Positions 28,480 to 37,642 of a DNA stretch of 64,000 nucleotides are shown in pieces. The first letter of the stretch is position 1. The number at the start of each line of letters is the position of its first letter. Below the pieces are notes generated by a model. The model saw only the letters and a list, made by a program, of their open reading frames with translations. It made no database searches and was not told the origin of the DNA. This DNA is from Gimesia sp. GTDB lineage: Bacteria; Planctomycetota; Planctomycetia; Planctomycetales; Planctomycetaceae. Position numbers and translations under genes: made by a program. The stretch spans positions 62,001-126,000 of the forward strand of contig PAJV01000055.1 in NCBI GenBank assembly GCA_002706765.1, read 5' to 3'.

Positions 28480-28508
28480 ATAGTAAAACCAGGAATCCAG
28501 GCTGTCAA
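28480..28508 (-). promoter_or_regulatory. Sigma70-type promoter of the STN-gene array
   Basis: Read on the minus strand, TTGACA (28508-28503) is a perfect -35. It is separated by exactly 17 bp from TACTAT (28485-28480), four of six matches to the -10. It gives a leader of about 220 nt before member 1, and no other gene lies between. The 28260-28569 gap otherwise shows no gene. Confidence 0.6.
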
Positions 28509-28569
28509 CTTTTTTCTTGTCGAAAATGTCGACTACCGACTTCACCGTCTCATCACAGGGGAGAAAGCA

Positions 28570-29994
28570 TCATTTCCGCCGGGCAATAAAACGCTGCAAT
28601 ACAAGGAGAAACCCGGGGATCGTCAGGAAATAACCCGCTATGAGAAATCCCCAGCCCGCACCCACCGGTCCATAGGTTTTACCAAAATACCAGACCAGCA
28701 GTCCCGTGATCAGTTGCGAACACGTATTCAACAGCAGAAAGGGTTCCTGCTTAAACGGACGGATATATGCCATCACGCACTGTGAGATATGAATGGGAAC
28801 GAGGGCCAGCGTCAATAAGATGGTCGGGTAGAGTGGCAGAATCCGTTCCTGCAGCTTGTGGATCAGGTACCAGACCGGTTCCAGCAGTTCCCAGCCTGCG
28901 GGCAACGCTATTCCCTGGAACAGTTGCAGCCCCCAGACAATCAGGCAGAACAGAGTCCCCCCCGTCAGAAGCACAATCGTGGAAACCTGGGTCAATCGGC
29001 GGAAGACGCGGTTCAGTTCCGGGATATTATTCTGTGCCACCAGCGATCCAAACAGAGGGGCGCGGGTCATCAGCCAGGACCAGGCAGCCAGCTGTAATGT
29101 CATCAAAGCCGTCCAGGTCAGTCCGAGGCGACCGGCCACTGCGGGTCCCTGGTATTCAAACATCAACGGAATGACGAATGCGCTGGTGAAGTACGTCGCC
29201 ATCGCCTGCACGGCCAGCTTCCACTGTAAAGGCCAGACTTCTTCCGACCAGCTGACCAGGGCCCCCGGGCGTTTTGGCAGCAGCGAGGCAAAGAAACGCC
29301 GATAACGAACTCCAATCAGCCACAACTCCCAGAACAGCCGCACTGCACAAATCGCGACACAGGTCCAGATCCCGCCTCCGCTGGAAATAACAACCCAGGC
29401 CACCAGCGTGCCCGTGATACTTTGAAACGCCCGATAGCGGTTGGTGACCGCAACCTGATCGCAGCCATCCAGCAGACTCAGGCAGGGGGTTGCCATCAAT
29501 GTCAGCGCTGTCAGTCCCGCCACACACAGCCAGGGGAGTTGCCAGTTCACATTGCTGACCGGTTGAGACGAAAAGAAATAATAGCCGGCCAGTCCAATGC
29601 CGCCCACAAACAGCAACCCGGCGATGGTGTACCACTTCAAGACCAGTGCTGCCAGGCTGCGTATCCGTGAGAGCGCATCCGGATCACCGGTCAGGTAACC
29701 CTGCTCGTCGATGTGCAGCTTCGACCATTCGTGACTGGCCAGGTAGAGCGTGACGACCTGCATGCCCATCTCGACGAAGGTCTGCAGGGCAATCAGGGCA
29801 CCGAACGTATAATAATATCCCTGCAGTTCGCTGGAGAAAAACGCGACGATCAGCAGCATCGTGACGGGCCCGGAGGCAAACTGCCAGCCCCGTCCCAGCA
29901 GCGCATAGAACACCGCCCGATTGACTTCCATTCGGTTGAGCAGTCGACGAGGCCAGCTGCGTCGTTGTAGTTGAGGTTCCCGCTGTTCGGTCAT
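28570..29994 (-). CDS. Polysaccharide flippase-like membrane protein (MATE/Wzx type)
   Basis: The 474-residue protein has about 12-14 hydrophobic segments spread evenly from residue 28 to 466 and short polar loops, the arrangement of Wzx/MATE-like lipid-linked-oligosaccharide flippases. N-terminal basic residues (RRSWPRRLLNRMEVNR) fit the positive-inside rule. I see no diagnostic motif, so it may be an O-antigen or exopolysaccharide flippase of unknown substrate. It is the downstream partner of the ATP-grasp gene, with 36 bp between them. Confidence 0.7.
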   Translation of the reverse strand: MTEQREPQLQRRSWPRRLLNRMEVNRAVFYALLGRGWQFASGPVTMLLIVAFFSSELQGYYYTFGALIALQTFVEMGMQVVTLYLASHEWSKLHIDEQGYLTGDPDALSRIRSLAALVLKWYTIAGLLFVGGIGLAGYYFFSSQPVSNVNWQLPWLCVAGLTALTLMATPCLSLLDGCDQVAVTNRYRAFQSITGTLVAWVVISSGGGIWTCVAICAVRLFWELWLIGVRYRRFFASLLPKRPGALVSWSEEVWPLQWKLAVQAMATYFTSAFVIPLMFEYQGPAVAGRLGLTWTALMTLQLAAWSWLMTRAPLFGSLVAQNNIPELNRVFRRLTQVSTIVLLTGGTLFCLIVWGLQLFQGIALPAGWELLEPVWYLIHKLQERILPLYPTILLTLALVPIHISQCVMAYIRPFKQEPFLLLNTCSQLITGLLVWYFGKTYGPVGAGWGFLIAGYFLTIPGFLLVLQRFIARRK

Positions 29995-30030
29995 ACGCCG
30001 TAATCAATTCTCTTTTATGCTTCGTCTACC

Positions 30031-31251
30031 TCAACAAGCTGTTTCTGCCAATGTAGAAACAGCCCGCATCAGGGTCTCTTCGGCCTGGTATAATTCTTCA
30101 GTCGTTTCGGAAATCAACAACACATTCACCAGACGCAACGCCTGACCGTTGATCTGGTCCGGTGAGGTCGCAATGAATCGTGTACTTGATTTCTGCATGT
30201 CGGCAACACATTTTAACCACTTTGAAAACGGCTGGCCATACGACTCTTTCCAGGGGAAATGCAGCCAGCTTGCCACCTGTTCCGGCTTCAGAAACCGCGC
30301 AAAGCCCAGTGCCAGCCGCCCCATGGTATACCGCGCGTTGATATCCTGAATCGGGCGGCACTGCAACTCTCCCCGTGCATCGCGATACTGCATCGCATCG
30401 ATGCCCAGCGGACCGAAGTAAGCAGCGTGCTGTACCCGCTCTGCCACGCACTGCCCTACTTCGATCGCGGGCTGCCACGTTTCCTGTGTCTGTGCATCCA
30501 CGCAGATGCGACTGCCGCGGTATTGTCCGCGGTCATCACATCGCAGCAGAGCCAGCCCCACGAACTCGGGTTCCCCCTGCTGCGGTATTTCAAACTGCAG
30601 GCCAGCCTCTGCGGTGCGCTGCACCCAGGGTTCCAGAAACAGGGGCTGCTGGCAGGCGAATCGTTTTTGAGCCCAGTCCCTGACCTGGGTTGCTACCAGC
30701 GTGCCCCGTCCCAGCATCCGCTCCCGCGCGGACATACTGAAATCCGCCTTGAGTACCCAGGCTGTCTCTACTTTCTCCTGTCCCCTCGGCAACTCAGCCA
30801 CCGCCGCCTCCAGTTCCGTGAGGGATTCCACACGACAACTGCCCGGCAGAGAGAGTCCCCACACGGATTCACACGCAAATGAAAACGAACGGGAGTTGAC
30901 CGTTTTCACGGCGGCCAGATCGGGAGCGGTGACTGTGAATCCCTGTGATTGTGCCAGTTTTGCAGTCGCTTGCGACCAGCCCCAGGGAACGAAGGTCATC
31001 TGTGCCGCTGCATCCCGTTCAGGCCAGTCTGCGATCAACTCCACTTTCGGCAGGCCGGCTGACTGCAGATGCGTTATATAATCAGCTGATACCGAACCTG
31101 GCAGATAAATCTGATCGCCGTCTGCCGCCATGCCGAGCCAGCAGCTGGCCAGGTTTAGATTCAACGCAGGCGTGGCTCCCCCGGTCGCGGCATACACTTC
31201 GCGGGTCAGCTGATGTTCAAAGTCAAAATTTCCCAGAAAAACACGACGCAT
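30031..31251 (-). CDS. ATP-grasp-like ligase
   Basis: In this 406-residue protein the C-terminal half shows the ATP-grasp pattern. VLKADFSM (residues about 170) fits a nucleotide-binding Lys strand, PLFLEPWVQR an acidic strand, and GIDAMQYRD...IQDINARYTMG matches the metal-binding D/E..N.R motif (usually EINPR). ATP-grasp enzymes form amide or ester bonds through an acyl-phosphate. Together with the flippase-like gene 36 bp downstream, it may modify an exported polymer or a cofactor. Substrate unknown. Confidence 0.72.
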   Translation of the reverse strand: MRRVFLGNFDFEHQLTREVYAATGGATPALNLNLASCWLGMAADGDQIYLPGSVSADYITHLQSAGLPKVELIADWPERDAAAQMTFVPWGWSQATAKLAQSQGFTVTAPDLAAVKTVNSRSFSFACESVWGLSLPGSCRVESLTELEAAVAELPRGQEKVETAWVLKADFSMSARERMLGRGTLVATQVRDWAQKRFACQQPLFLEPWVQRTAEAGLQFEIPQQGEPEFVGLALLRCDDRGQYRGSRICVDAQTQETWQPAIEVGQCVAERVQHAAYFGPLGIDAMQYRDARGELQCRPIQDINARYTMGRLALGFARFLKPEQVASWLHFPWKESYGQPFSKWLKCVADMQKSSTRFIATSPDQINGQALRLVNVLLISETTEELYQAEETLMRAVSTLAETAC

Positions 31252-31318
31252 CGAAAACCATTCAGCAAATAGAACACGGTGGATCTGCAGGTTTCTGAAT
31301 TGAATGATCCATTATTCA

Positions 31319-31349
31319 TTGGAGCCTGACACCGAATTTCTGTTATACT
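31319..31349 (+). promoter_or_regulatory. Possible promoter of the ceramidase-like gene
   Basis: TGTTATACT (31341-31349) is an extended -10 (TGn then TATACT). TTGGAG at 31319-31324 is a -35 candidate with a long 19-bp spacer. The ATG at 31405 lies 55 bp downstream. Confidence 0.35.
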
Positions 31350-31404
31350 GATTCTTTCCATCCAGAACTATCCTCACCTGTGATTTCTCAAGAAAGACAG
31401 CCCG

Positions 31405-32811
31405 ATGCATCGCTACCGCAATCATTCTGTTCTTCCTCTGTTTGTATTTCTATTTTCTGTCCTGATATTGAACGGTTTGCTGCAGGCAGAAGAACCATCG
31501 CAGCAGCAGCCACTGCAGATCGCGACGTTTCAATGTGATATTACGCCGCCCCTCGGCAGCCCTCTCTGTTACGGACATATCACTCCGGCAAAAGAAATTG
31601 TTGATCCCCTCAGTGCGCGGGGCATCATCTTACTGAATGCAAGGAAGCCGATAGTCCTGCTGGCACTCGACTGGGTCGGCGCCAACAATGAAGCCCAGGA
31701 CGTCTGGAAACAACGACTGGCAACTGCGCTGGGAACAAGCGTGGACCGCTGTGCCATTCACTGTCTGCATCAGCACGATACGCCGGGAGTCGATATTTCC
31801 GCAAATGCCCTGCTCGAGCAGAATGGCCTGAAAGAAGTCATGTATGATACGGCTTATGTTGAAGATGTCATGCAGCGAACCATTGCAGCAGCAAAGATGA
31901 GCCTGCAGCATGCGCAACCGGTCTCGCACATAGGTACCGGTAAAGCGAAAGTCGCGCAGTTTGCCTCGAACCGCCGTATCCTGGGCACCGACGGGAAGGT
32001 CAAGATCGTGCGATTCAGTTCTTCCCGCAACCCGGCTGCCATCGCGGCTCCGGAAGGAACCATTGATCCCTACGTCCGAATGATCAGTCTCTGGAACCAA
32101 GATGAACCGCTGGTGGTCCTCAGTTATTATGCCACGCATCCTCAGAGCTATTACGGCAAGGGAGGCGTCAGTTGTGACACCGTCGGCCTGGCGCGGGCGA
32201 TGCATGAAAAACAGACTCCCGGCGTACCACATATTCACTTCAATGGGGCGGGCGGAAATATCGGTGCCGGAAAATACAATAACGGCGATCCGGAAAACCG
32301 ACCGCTGCTCGCGCAACGTCTGGCGGACGGCATGCAGCGGGCCTGGGAGTCCACTCAAAAATCGCCTCTCTCTGCCAGCAATGTGAACTGGAAAGTCAAA
32401 CCCGTACACCTGCCGATAAGAGACACGCTGGATGAAACCACTCTCACCGGCATCTTGCAGAACCCGCAGGCGAAGCTCACCGATCGCATCCGCGCCGCCC
32501 GCGATCTGAACTATCTGCAGCGAACTAAAGCTGGAAAAACCATCGGCATCACGCGGCTGCAACTGGGTTCTGCCCAGATCATTCACATGCCCGGTGAACT
32601 GTTCGTGGAATATCAACTGGCAGCGCAGAAGATGGCACCGAATGATTTCGTCTGCATGGCCGCGTATGGGGACCAGGGTCCCGGCTATATCGGCACGACG
32701 ATCGCGTATTCCCAGGGAGGTTATGAAACCGGCCGCGTCTCACGGACTGCTCCGGAAGTGGAGGCGACGCTGATGCAGACACTCAAAGAATTAGTCGGCA
32801 CGAATGATTAA
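31405..32811 (+). CDS. Neutral/alkaline ceramidase-like secreted hydrolase
   Basis: The 468-residue protein has a signal peptide (residues 8-29). The N-terminal domain matches the neutral/alkaline non-lysosomal ceramidase family, which binds Zn with His residues: CDITPPLGSPLCYGH, ALDWVGAN, AIHCLHQHDTPG (His-rich Zn-site region), SYYATHPQSYYG and HFNGAGGNIG. Ceramidases cleave the amide of ceramide, but many planctomycete members are of unproven substrate and may act on other amides. The catalytic Ser region is not obvious. A convergent gene ends 17 bp beyond. Confidence 0.82.
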   Translation: MHRYRNHSVLPLFVFLFSVLILNGLLQAEEPSQQQPLQIATFQCDITPPLGSPLCYGHITPAKEIVDPLSARGIILLNARKPIVLLALDWVGANNEAQDVWKQRLATALGTSVDRCAIHCLHQHDTPGVDISANALLEQNGLKEVMYDTAYVEDVMQRTIAAAKMSLQHAQPVSHIGTGKAKVAQFASNRRILGTDGKVKIVRFSSSRNPAAIAAPEGTIDPYVRMISLWNQDEPLVVLSYYATHPQSYYGKGGVSCDTVGLARAMHEKQTPGVPHIHFNGAGGNIGAGKYNNGDPENRPLLAQRLADGMQRAWESTQKSPLSASNVNWKVKPVHLPIRDTLDETTLTGILQNPQAKLTDRIRAARDLNYLQRTKAGKTIGITRLQLGSAQIIHMPGELFVEYQLAAQKMAPNDFVCMAAYGDQGPGYIGTTIAYSQGGYETGRVSRTAPEVEATLMQTLKELVGTND

Positions 32812-32836
32812 ATGATTAAACACGTGTCTTAATCAT
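32812..32836. repeat. 25-bp near-perfect palindrome between convergent genes
   Basis: ATGATTAA (32812-32819) is inverted as TTAATCAT (32829-32836) around ACACGTGTC. It spans the gap between the convergent ceramidase-like and sialidase-like genes and includes the latter's stop codon. The stem is AT-rich, so terminator function is doubtful. Confidence 0.45.
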
Positions 32837-34046
32837 CCTCTCGGGAAGGCTTTGACCATTTGATGCGGGCGGTGTAAATCCGGTTGTTGCTGCCATACTT
32901 TTCGATGCCCACCGGCTGCATCCACTCGGCAACGGTGACCCAGGTTTCGCTGGGGCTGAGATTCACGACGGCGAAATTTCCCATCCGCGCCCCTTTTTCC
33001 GGCACGATGATCCGTTCTGTCTTTCGTTTCACCTGCAGTGTATCGGGATCGACTTCAGCCATGAACAGGGGTGCCCGATGCCGAAATACGTGGTCGTTGT
33101 TTGCGCCCTTTCGGGTATAAACCAGAAACAAGCCATCGCTGTGCGTCACCCAGTGCTGCTGCGTGTTGTAGTTCCCCAGTTCCTGGCCGTCATCGAACTT
33201 CCAGACGATCGGCTCAGAATATTTCAATCCGTCATCGCTGACCGAGACGTACCCCTTGTCGTCATTCCGCATTGTCAGATAAAACTTATCCTGGTACTTC
33301 GTGATGGAAGGTTCATACAACCCGCGTTTGACGGGAATCGTATGTTCGCTGCCATGTTTTTTGTAAGTCAGTTTTTCGCCATCAAAGTCACATAACACTA
33401 CCGTAGTGCTGTACTGCTTTGCTCCTTTTTTCTTGAAGTAGACCGGCAGGAGAATGCTGCCATCTTCCAGATCATATCGCTGGGCGGAACCGGCGCCGCA
33501 GCTTTCGAAGCGGGGTTCGTCCGGCATGCTCATGGTAGTCCAGTCGGACCAGGTGTGATCTTTTTCATTGTAGACCGAATACGCTACGCTCCGTTTGCGG
33601 ACGTGCATGACTTTATTATTTTCGTAGCGAACCGTATGCCCGGTGCCCAGCAATTTTTTCGTTTTGGCATGCCAGCCCGGCGTGAAATCGCAGACCGCAA
33701 TCTCTTGCGTATCTGACAGACGACGGCGTGCTAACGTTTCATGCTTGATCGGCCCGATCCAGTTCTCGCCATCTGTCGTACGCATTTCGTTCAGGGCATA
33801 AAACACATCCGAACCGCTCAGCAGCAGTTTCTGCATCGTCAATACGACGGTCGCCGGGAACGGCCCCGCCTGAGGAATCGCACCGGTGCGGGCCTGAACC
33901 CAGCAGGTCTTGCCATCAAAGCCTTCCGTGACGACGCGTAAATCAACTTTATAACTGAGTGGTTTCGCAGTCTCATCCGCGGAGAGACGCAATGTTCCGG
34001 CAAGCAGCATGACAACAATAAGACAAACGTGAATGATCGATTTCAT
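32829..34046 (-). CDS. Sialidase/BNR-like secreted beta-propeller protein
   Basis: The 405-residue protein has a signal peptide (residues 5-23). The mature part has the repeated beta-strand pattern of sialidase/neuraminidase six-bladed propellers, with Asp-box-like turns (VSDDGLKYSEPIVW, TTDGENWIGPI). Arg residues suited to carboxylate binding are present, but the family's Arg triad and Tyr-Glu pair cannot be assigned with certainty. Substrate could be sialic or uronic residues. It is divergent from the GH5 gene 218 bp away. Confidence 0.75.
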   Translation of the reverse strand: MKSIIHVCLIVVMLLAGTLRLSADETAKPLSYKVDLRVVTEGFDGKTCWVQARTGAIPQAGPFPATVVLTMQKLLLSGSDVFYALNEMRTTDGENWIGPIKHETLARRRLSDTQEIAVCDFTPGWHAKTKKLLGTGHTVRYENNKVMHVRKRSVAYSVYNEKDHTWSDWTTMSMPDEPRFESCGAGSAQRYDLEDGSILLPVYFKKKGAKQYSTTVVLCDFDGEKLTYKKHGSEHTIPVKRGLYEPSITKYQDKFYLTMRNDDKGYVSVSDDGLKYSEPIVWKFDDGQELGNYNTQQHWVTHSDGLFLVYTRKGANNDHVFRHRAPLFMAEVDPDTLQVKRKTERIIVPEKGARMGNFAVVNLSPSETWVTVAEWMQPVGIEKYGSNNRIYTARIKWSKPSREDD

Positions 34047-34264
34047 GGGAGCCTCTCTAAAAATTGCAAATAGAAGATCTTTTCACCATACGCAGATTGA
34101 GATGAACTCTCAAGACTTCTGAATGATTTCGCTCAGGAAACGACTGGCAACCGGTCTTGCATTCTGCGGAAACGCCTCCCAAAATGAGAGAGGCAAAACG
34201 AAACAGGTAATGAATATTGCTGCCTGTCTCCACACTTCTCACGCTCAATTCAAGGAACAGTCTG

Positions 34265-35365
34265 ATGCGAATGTGCTCCCTGGTCGCTGTCCTGTGTTTC
34301 TGCTTTTCGTCGATTCTCCCGGCTGCGGATCTCGATTTCATTCGTGTCAGCGCGGATGGAAAATCATTCGTGACTTCAAAAGATCAGAAGCCGTATGTTC
34401 CCTGGGGATTCAATTACGACCACAACGGGGAAGGTCAGTTACTGGAAGATTACTGGCAGACAGACTGGAAGCAGGTCGAACAGGACTTCGCCGAGATGAA
34501 ACAGCTGGGTGCGAATGTAGTACGCATCCATATTCAGTTTGGCAAATTCATGTCCGCTCCGGATCAGCCGCGCGAACAGGCGCTGCAGAAACTGGGTGAG
34601 TTACTGCAGCTCGCCGAACGCACGGGCATCTATCTCGATCTGACCGGACTGGGCTGTTATCACAAACAGGATGTCCCGGCCTGGTACGATCAACTGACCG
34701 ACCAGGAACGCTGGCAGGCCCAGGCCGTGTTCTGGGAAGCCGTCGCGAAACAGTGTGCGAAGAGTCCTGCCATTTTCTGCTACGACCTGATGAATGAACC
34801 GGTCGTGCATGCCGGTAAGAAACAGGGAACCGACTGGCTGGGCCCCGGCCTTGGGGGAAAACATTTTGTGCAGCGGATTACCTTGAGCCCCGATGAACGG
34901 TCCCGCCCCGAAATCGCAGCCGCCTGGGTTGAAACACTCGTCGAAGCAATTCGCAAACAGGACCAGCGACACTTGGTCACCGTCGGCCTGGTTCCCTGGA
35001 GCCTGGATCGTCCCGGCATGCAGTCCGGTTTCGTACCTGACAAAGTCAGTCAGCATCTTGATTTTATCTGTGTGCACCTCTACCCGGAAACAGGCAAAGT
35101 TGACGAAGCCATGGAAACACTCAAAGCCTTCGATATCGGTAAGCCGCTGGTGATTGAAGAAACTTTCCCGCTCAAAAGTTCTCCGCAGGAGTTCGAGGAA
35201 TTTCTGTTGAAGTCACGAAAGTACGCGGACGGCTGGATTGGTTTCTACTGGGGTAAGACACCCGCTGAATACAAACAGGAAAAAACCATCGCCGCTGCCT
35301 TGATGACAGGCTGGCTGGAGTTCTTCATCAAGAACGGTCCGAAATTCAAAGGCGAGACGGAATAA
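34265..35365 (+). CDS. Secreted glycoside hydrolase, GH5-like
   Basis: From ATG 34265 (AAGGA 8 nt upstream) the enzyme has 366 residues: a signal peptide, then a TIM barrel. YVPWGFNYDHNG and NVVRIHIQF come first; DLMNEP holds the acid/base Glu, LDFICVHLYPE follows, and VIEETFPL holds the nucleophile Glu. The two Glu at the ends of strands 4 and 7 match clan GH-A family 5, which includes endo-glucanases and mannanases. The specific substrate is undetermined. Confidence 0.85.
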   Translation: MRMCSLVAVLCFCFSSILPAADLDFIRVSADGKSFVTSKDQKPYVPWGFNYDHNGEGQLLEDYWQTDWKQVEQDFAEMKQLGANVVRIHIQFGKFMSAPDQPREQALQKLGELLQLAERTGIYLDLTGLGCYHKQDVPAWYDQLTDQERWQAQAVFWEAVAKQCAKSPAIFCYDLMNEPVVHAGKKQGTDWLGPGLGGKHFVQRITLSPDERSRPEIAAAWVETLVEAIRKQDQRHLVTVGLVPWSLDRPGMQSGFVPDKVSQHLDFICVHLYPETGKVDEAMETLKAFDIGKPLVIEETFPLKSSPQEFEEFLLKSRKYADGWIGFYWGKTPAEYKQEKTIAAALMTGWLEFFIKNGPKFKGETE

Positions 35366-35384
35366 ATCAGTTTGCTGATCTCGT

Positions 35385-37445
35385 TCAGGGCTGAAATACA
35401 ATGTCCGTCACGGTTCCGAATTTTGCCGGCAAAGGCATGTTGGCAAATGCGGAGTCTTCGCCAGTACGGTACTGCCAGCGACCTGCCAGGGGCAGTGTGA
35501 TTTGACCGTAAATCAACTGGGGTGCCGATGCAAAATCAGAATCATTGGCCTGCCCGGTTACCTGTAACACAATCAGGTTGGCATCATTCCCGTAGACCGA
35601 TTGACAATCCAACTGAAAACCTGCCTCCACCTGTTTGAGTGGTACCCCATTGAGCCAGGCGCTGACCTTTGTACCGGCAGCAGTTCCTGTTTTCAGCAGC
35701 AGCGAATTGCCGGCGCGCCAGGCTTCGGGAATTCGCACCACGCAGCGATACCAGCGACTCTGACTGGCTTTCGCTGCCCTCCCTGTTCCCGGGACTTCGA
35801 TTACGGACCAGTGAGGCGCGTCGTTCAACGAGACTTTTCCCGAGACTTTGACGTGGGCCGGATCGAGTCCGGCGGCCCAGTAGATTCCATTTGTCAGCAG
35901 CCTGACAAACTCGGGCTGTTTGAAATCTCCCGGGTGTCCCAGCGATGTGTAAAACGATTTACCGCCGTCTTTCCGCTGGAAGGTCCAGGCAACCGGTTCG
36001 ACGGGTTTACCGGGGATTTCTGCGGTCATCAACACCGTTGTGCCTTTTGCCAGCGGAGAGACTTCATACAGTGAATAGGCCTGTGGAAACGGTTTGTCGG
36101 GAATGCCATCCAGAATCGGATTTTTTCTCTGCGCGGGATTGATCGTCACCATCGATTTGAGATCGTTGGCATGATGACCCGTATAATTGCCGCCGAACAC
36201 GTAGGCATCGAATTCCGTCCAGTCAGCGTAACCTTCAGGAGGTTCTTTTCCCCGGAGCGAGAACGCATGACTGGCAGTACGGATTCCCACAACGGGCTTA
36301 CCGGACTTTACATACTTGCGAATCGCCTGCATTTCTTTTTCCGGCAATACACGCCGGCGTACGCTGAACAGAACCACGTCGGCCTCGTTGATCTTTTCAA
36401 TTCCCGGTATCAGGTTCCGATCTTTCTCATCGGCGTAAACCAGGCTCACGCGAAAGTGTTTGCCCAGGTTTTCCGCAGCAAACTTCGGCAGACTGACGCT
36501 CGTATCATATTCAGCTTCTGCCATCACGATTAACAGATGCGGTCGCTTGTCTTCTTTGAAAACAAATGCCTGACCGCCGAGCAGCTGATCGCTGGTCACC
36601 GTCGGGCAGACATATTTTTCGATGTGTGAAATGATCAGATCATTGCCGGTAAAATGGCTGACGTAAGGCCAACGCTCGGGATTATACATCGTATCGGTCA
36701 GGTCGCGGACGAGCACGACATTCTTACCGTTCTGCTTCAGCTGCCGTAATCCAAACGGGCGTCCCAATACACACATGTTTGTATGCACGCCGACCAGCAT
36801 GACATTTTTGATGCCCTGGCACTCCAGTATTTTCCAGACTTCATCCCCTTTGTCACTGATGAAATCGTGTTCGCTGTCGACCGAGATCAGGGGGGACTGG
36901 CTCTGCCAGGGCAACGCAGGATTGCGTCCCAGGTCTTTCAGTTTTTTAACCCAGGCAGCGTGTTCTTCCGGATCATCGTCTTCGCCTCCATCAGACTGAT
37001 CCAGGGGATACACGGCGCGTTCTTCCGCGGGAATTTTCGAGCACCAGTTTTCGATGCCTTCCGGTACCGGGCCGTTAAAGGTCACCTGCATGGCGCGTCT
37101 CCGCGCCGGATGATCCTGATAAGCGGGCATGCAGTCGCTGGGCGCGTGAATGATGGTCACCCCCTCGGCACGGGCGGTCTTCAGTAATTGATCCAGTCGT
37201 GGGGCAAACTGTTCCAGCCGCCTGACGGCATTCAGACAGTGATGGTAATCCCAGACATCACAGACGATGATCGCGGTCTCACCTGGTTTCCAGTTTTCGG
37301 AACGCTGCCGCTGATGAAAACGACCAGTGTCCGGACCCGTTTCCTGCTGATAACGCAGTTGCAGATTCAGGTCTTTCGCGGAAAGTGAAGTGACCGGGAA
37401 CAGAATCAGGCTCAGGCAGGCAGCCAGCTTATATATCGTCTTCAC
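35385..37445 (-). CDS. Isochorismatase-ThuA fusion protein, secreted
   Basis: The start is GTG at 37445 with AGGAG 7 nt upstream; the longer ATG frame (37469) lacks this. The 686-residue protein has a signal peptide (residues 6-23). The isochorismatase/cysteine-hydrolase domain lies at about 40-270: AIIVCDVWDYHHC, HAPSDCM, VMLVGVHTNMCV with the catalytic Cys in TNMC, near the Asp of CDVWD. A ThuA-like domain follows at about 290-520 (FYTSLGHPGDF), then a C-terminal beta-sandwich of about 130 residues. The two catalytic modules are usually separate. Function unknown. Confidence 0.85.
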   Translation of the reverse strand: MKTIYKLAACLSLILFPVTSLSAKDLNLQLRYQQETGPDTGRFHQRQRSENWKPGETAIIVCDVWDYHHCLNAVRRLEQFAPRLDQLLKTARAEGVTIIHAPSDCMPAYQDHPARRRAMQVTFNGPVPEGIENWCSKIPAEERAVYPLDQSDGGEDDDPEEHAAWVKKLKDLGRNPALPWQSQSPLISVDSEHDFISDKGDEVWKILECQGIKNVMLVGVHTNMCVLGRPFGLRQLKQNGKNVVLVRDLTDTMYNPERWPYVSHFTGNDLIISHIEKYVCPTVTSDQLLGGQAFVFKEDKRPHLLIVMAEAEYDTSVSLPKFAAENLGKHFRVSLVYADEKDRNLIPGIEKINEADVVLFSVRRRVLPEKEMQAIRKYVKSGKPVVGIRTASHAFSLRGKEPPEGYADWTEFDAYVFGGNYTGHHANDLKSMVTINPAQRKNPILDGIPDKPFPQAYSLYEVSPLAKGTTVLMTAEIPGKPVEPVAWTFQRKDGGKSFYTSLGHPGDFKQPEFVRLLTNGIYWAAGLDPAHVKVSGKVSLNDAPHWSVIEVPGTGRAAKASQSRWYRCVVRIPEAWRAGNSLLLKTGTAAGTKVSAWLNGVPLKQVEAGFQLDCQSVYGNDANLIVLQVTGQANDSDFASAPQLIYGQITLPLAGRWQYRTGEDSAFANMPLPAKFGTVTDIVFQP

Positions 37446-37569
37446 GTGATGTCTCCTGGTGGCAGGCAACGGGGTGGACCCGTGGAATGGGTTCGGCTGC
37501 GTTCAAGCACAGCATCTTCATTCTAAAGAAGCCCGACACCAGAACAAAAGTCTGAGAGCAAAAAACAAA

Positions 37570-37610
37570 AAAACCAGCCAGAAAAGTCATCTGCTTTTCT
37601 GGCTGGTTTT
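37570..37610 (-). terminator. Strong rho-independent terminator
   Basis: A 17-bp perfect stem (37570-37586 with 37594-37610, loop of 7 nt, core CCAGCCAG/CTGGCTGG). Next to it, TTTTGTTTTT on the minus strand follows the thioredoxin-protease gene (stop at 37643). Confidence 0.9.
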
Positions 37611-37642
37611 CCGTTTTGAATCCATTTCGAATCGCGTCGTGG

